Origin: Sphingopyxis sp.
GTDB lineage: Bacteria > Pseudomonadota > Alphaproteobacteria > Sphingomonadales > Sphingomonadaceae
Reading direction: 5' to 3'
Assembly: GCF_016793825.1 (NCBI RefSeq)
Contig: NZ_JAEULM010000021.1
Coordinates: 62,001-126,000 of the forward strand
Length of the DNA stretch: 64,000 nucleotides
The position numbers and the translations under genes were made by a program. The notes beneath the pieces are model-generated. The model was not told the origin of the DNA. It saw only the letters and a program-made list of their open reading frames with translations, and searched no databases. Within the stretch, counting starts at the first letter, position 1. Each line of letters starts with the position of its first letter. This document shows, one piece after another, positions 1-8,062 of the stretch.

Positions 1-1790
1 GCGGCGACAGCGCGGCGAGCCGTAGCGACGAACCCTATCGGCGTGCCTTGTCGGGACTCTATGCCCGGCTGTGCGCGACCTATGCCGCGATCGTCGGCGA
101 AGAGCCGCCGCGCGCGTCGGCGCTGACGGGCGAGCCCTATGCCGCCCCCGCCGATTTCCGCCGCGACCTCGTCACCATTGCCAACGGCCTTGCCGCCGGC
201 GGCGAAGGCCAGCTTGGCAGCATCGGAGCACTCGGGCGCCTGATCCGCGCGGTCGAGGTGTTCGGGTTCCACCTTGCGACGCTCGACATGCGCCAGAACA
301 GCGCCGTCCACGAGCGGGTGATCGCCGAATTGCTGAGCATATCGGGCGTCTGCGCCGACTATCGCGCGCTGGACGAGGAGGCGCGTATCGCGCTGCTCAC
401 CGCCGAGCTGCGCGGCGACCGACCGCTCGCCGCGGCATGGCACGAATGGAGCGAAGAGACCGCAGGCGAACTCGCGATCGTCCATGCCGCCGCAGATATT
501 CGCGCCCGGCTGGGTCCCGATGCGATCTGCCAGTGGATCATCAGCATGGCGCAGACGCTGTCCGACCTGCTCGAAGTTCATGTCCTCGCGCGCGAGGCGG
601 GTTTGTGGCGCAGCGGCGCCGACGCGGGCGAAACCAACCTGATGGTCGTACCGTTGTTCGAGACCATCGCCGATCTGGACGAAGCGCCCGCGATCATGGC
701 GCGCTATTTCGCGATGCCCGAAATCGGCCCGCAGATCGGTCGGCGCGGGCATCAGGAAGTGATGATCGGCTACTCCGATTCGAACAAGGACGGCGGCTAT
801 CTGACGTCGACCTGGGGGCTGCACCAGGCCTCGCAGGCGCTGACCCCGGTGTTCGACGCCGCCGACACCGCGATGCAATTGTTCCACGGCCGCGGCGGCG
901 CCGTGGGGCGCGGCGGCGGCAGCGCCTTTGCCGCGATCCGCGCCCAGCCCGCGGGCACCGTGCAGGGTCGCATCCGCATCACCGAACAGGGTGAGGTGAT
1001 CGCCGCGAAATATGGCACGATCGACAGCGCCGCCGCCAACCTGGAAGCGATGGTATCGGCAAGCCTGCTCGCGAGCCTGGAGCCCGAAAGCCTGAACGAG
1101 GCGAATTGCGGTCGCTTCACCGCCGCGATGGACGCGCTTTCGGATACGGCGTTCGGCACGTATCGCGGCCTTGTCTATGACACGCCGACCTTCAGGGATT
1201 TCTTCCGCGCCATGACGCCGATCGCCGAGATCGCGACGCTGAAGATCGGATCGCGCCCGTCGAGCCGGACGAAAAGCACCGCGATCGAGGATCTGCGCGC
1301 GATCCCCTGGGTGTTCAGTTGGGCACAGGCGCGCACGATGCTACCCGGCTGGTACGGGACGGGAGAGGCCTTTGCCGCGTTCGGCGATCAGGCGCTGCTC
1401 GCCGACATGGCGCAGAGCTGGCCCTTTTTCGCCGCGCTGCTCGACAATATGGAAATGGTGCTGGCAAAATCCGACATGGGGATCGCCGCGCGCTATGCCG
1501 AGCTGGCGGCGCATGTCGACGGACATGACACCATCTTCACGCAGGTACGCGACGGCTGGAACCGGGCGCACGACGGGCTGCTCTCGATCACCGGCCAGTC
1601 GCGCCTGCTCGAAAAGAACCCGGCGCTGGAAGCTTCGATCCGCCTGCGACTGCCCTATATCGAGCCGCTCAACCTGCTCCAGATCGAGCTGATGAAGCGC
1701 CACCGCGCGGGCGAGACCGATCCGCGCATCGCCGAGGGTATCCAGCTTACGATCAACGCGATCGCGACGGCGCTCAGGAACAGCGGGTAG
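1..1790 (+). CDS. ppc: Phosphoenolpyruvate carboxylase, C-terminal ~595 residues (5' truncated by window)
   Basis: This enzyme carboxylates phosphoenolpyruvate to oxaloacetate and so refills the TCA cycle in the cytosol. The reading frame is open from base 3, so the gene starts before the window; roughly the first third of the usual ~900 residues is missing, including the N-terminal catalytic histidine region. Diagnostic motifs present are GYSDSNKDGGYLTS (about base 768), the catalytic loop FHGRGGAVGRGGG (about base 882), RITEQGEVI, GSRPSSR and IPWVFSWAQ. The protein ends in RNSG, close to the family's C-terminal QNTG and keeping the Asn that binds the aspartate inhibitor. The TTG at base 48 is only an internal codon. 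It converges with the lipoprotein gene downstream. Confidence 0.95.
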   Translation, partial: GDSAASRSDEPYRRALSGLYARLCATYAAIVGEEPPRASALTGEPYAAPADFRRDLVTIANGLAAGGEGQLGSIGALGRLIRAVEVFGFHLATLDMRQNSAVHERVIAELLSISGVCADYRALDEEARIALLTAELRGDRPLAAAWHEWSEETAGELAIVHAAADIRARLGPDAICQWIISMAQTLSDLLEVHVLAREAGLWRSGADAGETNLMVVPLFETIADLDEAPAIMARYFAMPEIGPQIGRRGHQEVMIGYSDSNKDGGYLTSTWGLHQASQALTPVFDAADTAMQLFHGRGGAVGRGGGSAFAAIRAQPAGTVQGRIRITEQGEVIAAKYGTIDSAAANLEAMVSASLLASLEPESLNEANCGRFTAAMDALSDTAFGTYRGLVYDTPTFRDFFRAMTPIAEIATLKIGSRPSSRTKSTAIEDLRAIPWVFSWAQARTMLPGWYGTGEAFAAFGDQALLADMAQSWPFFAALLDNMEMVLAKSDMGIAARYAELAAHVDGHDTIFTQVRDGWNRAHDGLLSITGQSRLLEKNPALEASIRLRLPYIEPLNLLQIELMKRHRAGETDPRIAEGIQLTINAIATALRNSG

Positions 1791-1805
1791 ACCGGATTCC
1801 GATCG

Positions 1806-1828
1806 CCGTTCGCCTCGAACGGGATTCT
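1806..1828. terminator. Hairpin between convergent ppc and lipoprotein gene
   Basis: A perfect 7-bp stem (CCGTTCG / CGAACGG) with a CCT loop lies 16 bases after the ppc stop. It is followed on the + strand by GATTCTTGG, a weak T-rich tail. The position between two converging genes suits a terminator, but the poor U-tract keeps this tentative. Confidence 0.45.
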
Positions 1829-1832
1829 TGGT

Positions 1833-2351
1833 TCACCCCTTGGTGATCAGCACCTTGCCCTTGGCGGTCGCGCCGTCGGGTGCGAAGTCGATCGTGAAGG
1901 CGTCGCCATCCTTGTCGGTTCCGGCAAGCGTGTCGCCGGTGCGCGTGATCTTGACGCCCTTTTTCGCGAACTCGGCCGCCATCCAGTCGGCGGCTTTCGC
2001 GGGGGCGGCGGGCGAGGTGAAGCCCATCTCGACCCGCGCCTTGTCCTTGCCGCCCGTCTCACCCGCGTTGACGTTGACCGATCCGACCTTGCTGCCCGGA
2101 TAGAGTTTCACCCCATCGATGTCGAAATCGCCCTCGACATCGAGGTCGACGAAGTCGGGGATCTTCATGTCGATATCGACGCCTTCGCCGCCGATCCTGA
2201 CCCGGCCGCTGCCATCCTTGTTCGAGGTGATCTGGACGCCGTCCTTGCCGTCGCCGGCATTGATCGAAATTTCTGGCGTGTCCTTTTTCGCCTCGCCCTG
2301 CCCGCAGGCAGCGAGGAGCATCATCGGGGGAATCAGATAGGCGAAGCGCAT
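1833..2351 (-). CDS. Putative lipoprotein, unknown function
   Basis: I do not recognise a named family. The start at 2351 was chosen because AAGGAGA sits seven bases before it, and because it exposes a lipoprotein signal: a short charged start, a hydrophobic run and a lipobox LAAC with Cys16. An upstream ATG at 2432 would bury this signal. The mature 157 residues are rich in Gly, Asp and Lys, with alternating hydrophobic/charged stretches that suggest beta strands (for example VDLDVEGDFDIDG), and no catalytic motif. It stands alone and converges on ppc. Likely anchored in the cell envelope; its role is unknown. Confidence 0.75.
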   Translation of the reverse strand: MRFAYLIPPMMLLAACGQGEAKKDTPEISINAGDGKDGVQITSNKDGSGRVRIGGEGVDIDMKIPDFVDLDVEGDFDIDGVKLYPGSKVGSVNVNAGETGGKDKARVEMGFTSPAAPAKAADWMAAEFAKKGVKITRTGDTLAGTDKDGDAFTIDFAPDGATAKGKVLITKG

Positions 2352-2415
2352 GGTCCGTCTCCTTGGTGCATTAGCCATATAATACACCTTGGGGGTTACC
2401 GAGTCAATTCTTCTA

Positions 2416-2446
2416 TCGTCTCCCCGGATCAAGTCCGGGGCGACGA
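2416..2446. repeat. REP-like palindrome
   Basis: The core CCCCGGA-TCAAG-TCCGGGG is flanked by the outer arms TCGTC and GACGA. It lies between the lipoprotein start and the SDR stop. The layout matches the short extragenic palindromes common in sphingomonad genomes and is related in style to the elements at 19.3 and 21.2 kb. It could also act as a transcript end for the leftward ACAD-SDR operon. Confidence 0.6.
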
Positions 2447-2462
2447 TGAAGACAGGGCGGCC

Positions 2463-3266
2463 TTATGCGTCGATGCTGGTCTTCAAATCGCCGTGCACCA
2501 GTCCGCCATCGACCGCGATCGTATCGCCGACGACATAATCGCCCGCCTTTGATGCCAGGAAGATCGCGGCGCCCGCCATATCTTCCGGCACACCGATGCG
2601 CTTGACCGGAATGCTCTGCGCCACCGCGTCGCCATGGTCGCGCGCTGCCTTGTTCATGTCCGACTGGAAGGCGCCGGGCGCGATCGCGGTGACGATGATG
2701 TGGTCGTGCACCAGCCGCGCGGCGAGGCGCTTGGTAAGGTACAGGATCGCCGCCTTCGACGCATGATAGCTGTAGGTTTCCCAGGGATTGAGCCGCAAGC
2801 CGTCGATCGAACCGATGTTGATGACCTTCGCCGGACGGTCAGCGGTGCCCCCAGCCTTGAGCAGGCCGTGGAGCGCCTGCGTCAGGAAGAAGGGCGACTT
2901 GACGTTGATGTCCATCACCTTGTCCCAGCCCGCTTCGGGGAAACCCTCGAACGGTTCGCCCCACGCCGCGCCGGCGTTGTTGACGAGGATGTCGAGCCGT
3001 TCCTCGCGCGCTTCGAGCTCCTTGGCGAGCGCGCGGCAGCCTTCGACCGTCGACAGGTCGACGGGAAGGCCGATAACCTTGCCCGGATAGCGCGTTTCGA
3101 AATCGGCGACGGCCTCCTCGATCTGCGCGGTCTTGCGCGCCGAGATATAGACGCGCGCCGCGCCCGCGGCGAGATAGCCCTCGACGATCATCTTGCCGAT
3201 CCCGCGCGAGCCGCCGGTGACGAGCGCAATGCGGCCGTCGAGGCCGAACATGTCCTGAAGTTTCAT
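2463..3266 (-). CDS. SDR-family NAD(P)-dependent oxidoreductase
   Basis: A classical short-chain dehydrogenase of 267 residues. The Rossmann dinucleotide motif TGGSRGIG is at residues 17-24, NNAG at 96-99 and the catalytic Ser153-Tyr167-Lys171 set is in place (YHASK). It probably oxidises or reduces a hydroxyl/keto group on a CoA-bound or free intermediate; the substrate cannot be read from sequence. It is the last gene of a leftward three-gene unit, 16 bases after an acyl-CoA dehydrogenase gene, with GGGGAGAG before the ATG. The context suggests a role in beta-oxidation of an unusual acid. Confidence 0.9.
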   Translation of the reverse strand: MKLQDMFGLDGRIALVTGGSRGIGKMIVEGYLAAGAARVYISARKTAQIEEAVADFETRYPGKVIGLPVDLSTVEGCRALAKELEAREERLDILVNNAGAAWGEPFEGFPEAGWDKVMDINVKSPFFLTQALHGLLKAGGTADRPAKVINIGSIDGLRLNPWETYSYHASKAAILYLTKRLAARLVHDHIIVTAIAPGAFQSDMNKAARDHGDAVAQSIPVKRIGVPEDMAGAAIFLASKAGDYVVGDTIAVDGGLVHGDLKTSIDA

Positions 3267-3282
3267 CTATTCTCTCCCCGGC

Positions 3283-4401
3283 TCAATAGCCGTTCATGCG
3301 AGCAACCTGGTCGATGTGATAATGCACATCGCCCATATATTCGGCGAGCGCGCGGTCGCGTTTCATATAGAGGCCGATGTCATATTCGTCGGTCATGCCG
3401 ATGCCGCCGTGCATCTGCACCCCTTCGCGGACCGCAAGATTGGCGGCGCGGCCGGCCTTCGCCTTGGCGACCGAGACCATCAGCCTTGCGCCGTCGCTGC
3501 CCTCGTCGAGCAATTGCTGTGCCTTCATCACCGTGGCACGCGCGACTTCCATCTCGCCATAGAGATGCGCGGCGCGGTGCTGAAGGCTCTGGAATTCGCC
3601 GATCAGCTTGCCGAACTGCTTGCGTTCCTTGAGGTAGGTGACGGTCATGTCCATCGCCCCCTGCCCGACGCCGACCATTTCGGCGGCGGCCCCGGTGCGC
3701 GTCGCGGCGAGCAATGCGTCGAGAATCTCGCCACCGGCATCGACCTCGCCGATCACCGCGTCGGCATCGACCTCGACGCCGTTCAGCGTCACATGGCTCG
3801 CGAGGCTGGAGTCGACGAGGCGGCGCGGATCGGCGGTCAGACCCTTGGCATCCTTCGGCACCGCGAACAGGGTGATGCCGCCATCGGTCTTCGCCGCGAC
3901 GATGCTCATGTCGGCAACATGGCCGTGAAGAACGAAGCTCTTCTTGCCGTCGAGGCGAAAGCCGTTGCCCGCGCGGGTCGCGGTGGTGGCGATGCGGTCG
4001 GGGCGGTGCTTTGCTCCTTCGTCGATCGCGAGTGCGACGATCGCCTCGCCACCCGCGATCGCGGGGAGCCACCGGCCCGCCTGCGTGCCGCCGGCCTTCG
4101 CGAGCGCGGCGACCGCGCCGACGCTGGTCGCGAGGAACGGCGACGGGGTCAGGTTGCGGCCGATTTCCTCGAGCACGATGCCCGCCTCCATATACCCCAT
4201 GCCGAGCCCGCCGTGCGCTTCGGGAACGAGCATGCCGGGCAGGCCCATTTCGGTGAACTGCGCCCAGAGGTCGCGCGAGAAGCCGGTGGCATCGGCGCTG
4301 TCGCGAAGGCTGCGCAGGTGCGCGACGGGAGCCTGTTCGGCCACGAAGGGCGCGACGCTATCCTTGAGCATCGCCTGATCGTCATTGTGATACAAAGGCA
4401 T
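3283..4401 (-). CDS. Acyl-CoA dehydrogenase family, probable non-catalytic partner subunit
   Basis: An acyl-CoA dehydrogenase fold of 372 residues: N-terminal helical part, a beta domain (GKKSFVLHG near residue 150) and a C-terminal helical bundle with RKQFGKLIGEFQSLQH and QMHGGIGMTDE. The C-terminal segment where catalytic members carry Glu-Gly-Thr reads AEYMGDVHYH instead, so the usual catalytic Glu seems absent. It lies three bases after the ACAD gene at 4405-5586. Adjacent paired ACAD genes of this kind encode alpha2-beta2 heterotetramers in steroid side-chain catabolism (ChsE-type); a similar partnership is my inference. The substrate is unknown. Confidence 0.88.
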   Translation of the reverse strand: MPLYHNDDQAMLKDSVAPFVAEQAPVAHLRSLRDSADATGFSRDLWAQFTEMGLPGMLVPEAHGGLGMGYMEAGIVLEEIGRNLTPSPFLATSVGAVAALAKAGGTQAGRWLPAIAGGEAIVALAIDEGAKHRPDRIATTATRAGNGFRLDGKKSFVLHGHVADMSIVAAKTDGGITLFAVPKDAKGLTADPRRLVDSSLASHVTLNGVEVDADAVIGEVDAGGEILDALLAATRTGAAAEMVGVGQGAMDMTVTYLKERKQFGKLIGEFQSLQHRAAHLYGEMEVARATVMKAQQLLDEGSDGARLMVSVAKAKAGRAANLAVREGVQMHGGIGMTDEYDIGLYMKRDRALAEYMGDVHYHIDQVARMNGY

Positions 4402-4404
4402 GGG

Positions 4405-5586
4405 TCAGGCTCCGGGCAGGTCGAGGATACGCTTGGCGATGACGTTGAGCATGACTTCGCTCGTCCCACCTTCGATCGAATTGGCCTTGGTGCGCAGCCA
4501 TGCGCGTGGACGCGCTCCGCCCTTGGTCTCTTCGCTGTCCCATTCGAGCGCTTCGCTGCCGCCGCCCGACATCACCAATTCGTGACGCCGCTTGTTGAGT
4601 TCGGTCCCGACATATTTCATCATGTTCGAGCTGGCGGGATGCGCACGGCCGGTCTTCCACATGTCCATGAAGCGTTCGCCCATCGCGCGATAGGCAAAGA
4701 CGTCGACGTCGAACGCGGCCATTTCGGCGCGCAGGATCGGGTCGTCGAGCTCGCCGGCCGCATTCTTGCCGAACGCCTTGGCAAAGGCGCCGCCGATGCT
4801 GACCATATCGCCACCCGCGCCGCCGCCCGAGATCATCTCGCGTTCGTGGCCGAGCAGATATTTGGCGACGTCCCAGCCGCGGTTGATCTCGCCGATGAAC
4901 TGCGTCTTCGGCACTTCGACATCGTCGAAGAAGGTTTCGCAGAAAGGCGAGTTGCCCGAAATCAGCAGGATCGGCTTGGTCGTGACGCCCTTGCTCTCCA
5001 TGTCGAAGAGCATGAAGGTGATGCCCTGATATTTGTTCGCCTTGTCGGTGCGGACGAGGCAGAAAATCCAGTCGGCCTTGTCGGCATAGCTGGTCCAGAT
5101 CTTCGACCCGTTGACGACCCAGTGATCGCCCCGATCCTCTCCGAAGGTCTGCAAGGACACCAGATCGCTGCCCGAACCCGGTTCCGAATAGCCCTGGCAC
5201 CAGCGGATTTCGCCGCGGGCGATCTGGTTCAGATAATGAACCTTCTGTTCCTCGGTCCCGAATTGCAGCAGCGCCGGGCCGAGCATCCAGATGCCGAAGC
5301 TGTCGAGCGGGGAGCGCGCATGGATGCGCTTCATTTCCTGTTTGAGGATCTTGGTCTGCTCGGCCGTAAGCCCGGCGCCGCCATAGGCCTTTGGCCAGTC
5401 GGGGACGGTATAGCCCTTGGCCACGCAGGCTTCGAGCCACGCTTTCTGGGCGTCATTCTTGAACACCCATTTGCGGCCGCCCCAGCAGACGTCGCCCTCA
5501 TCGCGGACGGGCTCGCGCATTTCGGGGGGACAATTGGCTTCCAGCCACGCGCGGACTTCGGCGCGGAAAGCGTCCAGATCGCTCAT
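4405..5586 (-). CDS. Acyl-CoA dehydrogenase, catalytic-type subunit
   Basis: A flavin-dependent acyl-CoA dehydrogenase of 393 residues that would introduce an alpha-beta double bond in an acyl-CoA. Features are WCQGYSEPGSGSD and WVVNGSKIWTS in the FAD/substrate beta domain and a C-terminal SIEGGTSEVML, which keeps the Glu-Gly-Thr type catalytic segment. ATG at 5586 is preferred because AGGAG lies eight bases upstream; an in-frame GTG at 5592 is too close to that site. It is the first gene of the leftward unit ACAD-ACAD-SDR. A 16-bp palindrome is centred 54 bases upstream. Confidence 0.92.
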   Translation of the reverse strand: MSDLDAFRAEVRAWLEANCPPEMREPVRDEGDVCWGGRKWVFKNDAQKAWLEACVAKGYTVPDWPKAYGGAGLTAEQTKILKQEMKRIHARSPLDSFGIWMLGPALLQFGTEEQKVHYLNQIARGEIRWCQGYSEPGSGSDLVSLQTFGEDRGDHWVVNGSKIWTSYADKADWIFCLVRTDKANKYQGITFMLFDMESKGVTTKPILLISGNSPFCETFFDDVEVPKTQFIGEINRGWDVAKYLLGHEREMISGGGAGGDMVSIGGAFAKAFGKNAAGELDDPILRAEMAAFDVDVFAYRAMGERFMDMWKTGRAHPASSNMMKYVGTELNKRRHELVMSGGGSEALEWDSEETKGGARPRAWLRTKANSIEGGTSEVMLNVIAKRILDLPGA

Positions 5587-5632
5587 CTTCACGGCTCCTC
5601 TTCTGCCTGCGAAACTAGAGCCTGATCGTTAC

Positions 5633-5648
5633 TTTACGCAAGCGTCAA
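5633..5648. promoter_or_regulatory. Candidate operator TTTACGC-AA-GCGTCAA
   Basis: Seven-base arms around AA with one mismatch, in the divergent region between the ACAD gene (starting at 5586) and the SDR (starting at 5757). The same design, with perfect arms, recurs at 9591-9606 before another ACAD gene. From memory it resembles the ACGT-rich palindromes of acyl-CoA-responsive regulators such as LiuR (MerR family), but no such regulator is in this window. Confidence 0.5.
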
Positions 5649-5756
5649 CTTGAACGCCGAAACCGACGCTACGGCGCCGTAAGGGAAGGTCGAGGGCCGT
5701 TGACGGGGGCCGCTTCGCCCCTAAGCTGGGTGGCAAAAGAAAACGGGAGCAGAGCT

Positions 5757-6614
5757 ATGCGATTCGCAGGGAAGGTCGCCGTGATCACCGGCGCGGCATC
5801 GGGCATCGGCAAGGCGGCGGTGCTGAAACTCGCGGGCGAAGGCGCGCACGTCTTCGCCGCCGACATCGACGAAGCGGGGGGCCGGGCGCTCGCCGAGCAG
5901 TCGAACGGCAAGATCGATTTCGTGCGCTGCGACGTCACCGTGCCGAGCGATATCGAGGCGCTGATGAACGAAGCGGCGGCGAAGGCCGGCGGCATCGACA
6001 TCGTCTTCAACAATGCGGCGGCAGGCGGCGACCGCGCCCCGATCGACGAGATCACGCCCGAGGGCTGGGACCGATCGATGGACCTGATCCTGAAATCGGT
6101 CGCGATGGGCATCCGCTATGCCAGCCCGCACATGAAGGGTCGGAAAGGCGCCAGCATTGTCAACACCGCGAGCGTCGCGGCGCTAGGCGCGGGCTATTCG
6201 CCGACCGCCTATGCGGTGGCGAAGGCGGGGGTGCTGCACCTGACCAAGGTCGCGGCGACCGATCTTGCGCAGTACGGCATCCGCGTGAACGCGATCTGCC
6301 CCGGTTTCATTAACACCAACATCTTCACCTCGTCGCTCGATGTGCCTGACGAAAGCAAGGACGCGGCGAAGGCGATCATCGCCGACATGAGCGCCCACGC
6401 GCAGCCCGTCGCGCGCGGCGGCCAGCCCGACGACATCGCCAATGCCGTCGCCTATCTGGCGAGCGAGGACAGCTCGTTCATGACCGGCACCCACATGCTG
6501 GTCGACGGCGGCCTGACGATCGGCCAACGCCACGCCTGGGACCCCAATGAACCGGGAATGTTCGACGCGCTGACCGCGATGGAGGATGCCGCCAAGGCCG
6601 GGACTGCGGCGTGA
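5757..6614 (+). CDS. SDR-family oxidoreductase
   Basis: A classical short-chain dehydrogenase of 285 residues. TGAASGIG is at residues 11-18, followed by NNAA and the catalytic pair in YAVAK. ATG at 5757 is chosen because GGGAG precedes it by seven bases and the Rossmann strand then begins normally; the longer open frame adds 19 residues unlike SDR starts. It reads divergently from the ACAD-ACAD-SDR unit, and its stop overlaps the GTG start of the first GPH transporter (GTGA), so the two are probably co-translated. Dehydrogenation of a hydroxylated catabolic intermediate is likely; the substrate is unknown. Confidence 0.9.
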   Translation: MRFAGKVAVITGAASGIGKAAVLKLAGEGAHVFAADIDEAGGRALAEQSNGKIDFVRCDVTVPSDIEALMNEAAAKAGGIDIVFNNAAAGGDRAPIDEITPEGWDRSMDLILKSVAMGIRYASPHMKGRKGASIVNTASVAALGAGYSPTAYAVAKAGVLHLTKVAATDLAQYGIRVNAICPGFINTNIFTSSLDVPDESKDAAKAIIADMSAHAQPVARGGQPDDIANAVAYLASEDSSFMTGTHMLVDGGLTIGQRHAWDPNEPGMFDALTAMEDAAKAGTAA

Positions 6615-8062
6615 CAGCCGACGCGCCATCGCAGGCGCGCCTGCCGCTGAAACTCAAGCTGTATCACGGGCTGGGCAGCGTCGCTTACGGCGTCAAGGAT
6701 AACGGTTTTTCGACTTTCCTGCTGATCTTCTACAGCCAGGTCGTCGGGCTCGACGCCAGCCTCGTCTCCCTCGCGCTGATGTTTGCGCTGCTCGCCGATG
6801 CGTTCGTCGATCCGCTGATCGGCTATTTCTCCGACCGCACCTACACGCGCTGGGGCCGACGGCATCCGTGGCTCTATCTCGCCCCGATCCCGCTCGCCTT
6901 TGCGTGGATGCTGCTGTGGTCACCGCCCGAGGACCATACGCATATCTTTGCCTATCTGGTCGTCGTCGCGGTGCTCGTCCGTACGCTCGTCTCCTGTTGC
7001 GAAGTGCCGTCGCAGTCGCTCGTCGCAGAGCTGACCAGCGACTATGATGAGCGCACCGCGCTCGTCCGCTTCCGCTTCCTCTTCGCATGGGGGGGCGGGC
7101 TGCTGGTCTTCTTCCTCGCCAACACCGTCTTCCTGCGCCCCGACGCGACGCACAAGTTCGGTCAGCTCAATCCATCCGGCTACTGGCTTTACGGCCTGTG
7201 CGGAGCGATCCTCATGGCAGCGACGGTGCTGATCTCGGCGCTCGGCCAGCATCGCCGCGTTGCGCATCTGCCGGCGACGAAACCCGAGCCGGGGTCACCG
7301 AAGCGTCTTTTTGCCGAGATATGGGAATCGCTCCGCCATCCCGCCGCGCTGATCCTGCTCGGCGCGTCGCTGATCGCGATTTCGAGTACGCAGATGACCT
7401 TCACCATCTCGAACTTCCTCTACCTTTATGTCTGGCGCTTCTCAGACGGCGCCTTTGCTGCGCTGCCGTGGCTGCTGATGGCGAGCGTGCTGGCGTCATT
7501 CGTGCTGGTGCAGCCGCTCCACCACCGCTTCGGCAAGAAAAGAACTGCGGTCGTATGCGGGGTGATCAGCACGATCTTCTGGGTCGTGCCGTTCGGCCTG
7601 TTCCTGTCGGGCCACTGGCCGGCGCCGGGAACCGGCTCTTCCAGCAATCTGCTGATGGGCTTCATCCTGATCTCGAACGTCAATGCGGTGATGGTGATGA
7701 TATCGGCCCAGTCGATGCTCGCCGATGTCGTCGAAGCCTCGCAGGTCGAAACCGGGCGCCGTACCGAGGGCGTGTTCGCCGCGGGCTGGATGTTCGTCCA
7801 GAAATGCGCAACCGCGGTGGGAATCGGGCTCACCGGCCTGCTGATCAGCCTGTCCGGACTGCCGTCGAAGGCGATCCCGGGACAGGTCGCGCCCGAAGTC
7901 GTCGACCGGCTGGTCCTCAGCTATAGCGCGATCGTGATCGTCGCGACAATCCTGTCGACCTGGATATTTGCGCGCTTCCCGATCAACCGCGCCGACCATG
8001 AAGCACGCATCGCGGCGCTCACCGTGGCGGAGGCCTCGTCGGAGGTGACCGGCCTCCAATGA
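6611..8062 (+). CDS. GPH-type MFS transporter (MelB-like), copy 1
   Basis: A polytopic inner-membrane symporter of 483 residues with about 12 hydrophobic segments. The family signature near residue 75, DPLIGYFSDRTYTRWGRR, and the N-terminal GLGSVAYGVKDNG are typical of the glycoside-pentoside-hexuronide:cation (MelB) group. Members outside sugar uptake are common in alphaproteobacterial catabolic islands and may carry acids or terpenoid-like compounds, so 'sugar transporter' would be an over-call. The start is GTG overlapping the SDR stop, and the stop overlaps the next gene by ATGA. It is paralogous to that gene and about equal in length. Confidence 0.9.
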   Translation: MTADAPSQARLPLKLKLYHGLGSVAYGVKDNGFSTFLLIFYSQVVGLDASLVSLALMFALLADAFVDPLIGYFSDRTYTRWGRRHPWLYLAPIPLAFAWMLLWSPPEDHTHIFAYLVVVAVLVRTLVSCCEVPSQSLVAELTSDYDERTALVRFRFLFAWGGGLLVFFLANTVFLRPDATHKFGQLNPSGYWLYGLCGAILMAATVLISALGQHRRVAHLPATKPEPGSPKRLFAEIWESLRHPAALILLGASLIAISSTQMTFTISNFLYLYVWRFSDGAFAALPWLLMASVLASFVLVQPLHHRFGKKRTAVVCGVISTIFWVVPFGLFLSGHWPAPGTGSSSNLLMGFILISNVNAVMVMISAQSMLADVVEASQVETGRRTEGVFAAGWMFVQKCATAVGIGLTGLLISLSGLPSKAIPGQVAPEVVDRLVLSYSAIVIVATILSTWIFARFPINRADHEARIAALTVAEASSEVTGLQ

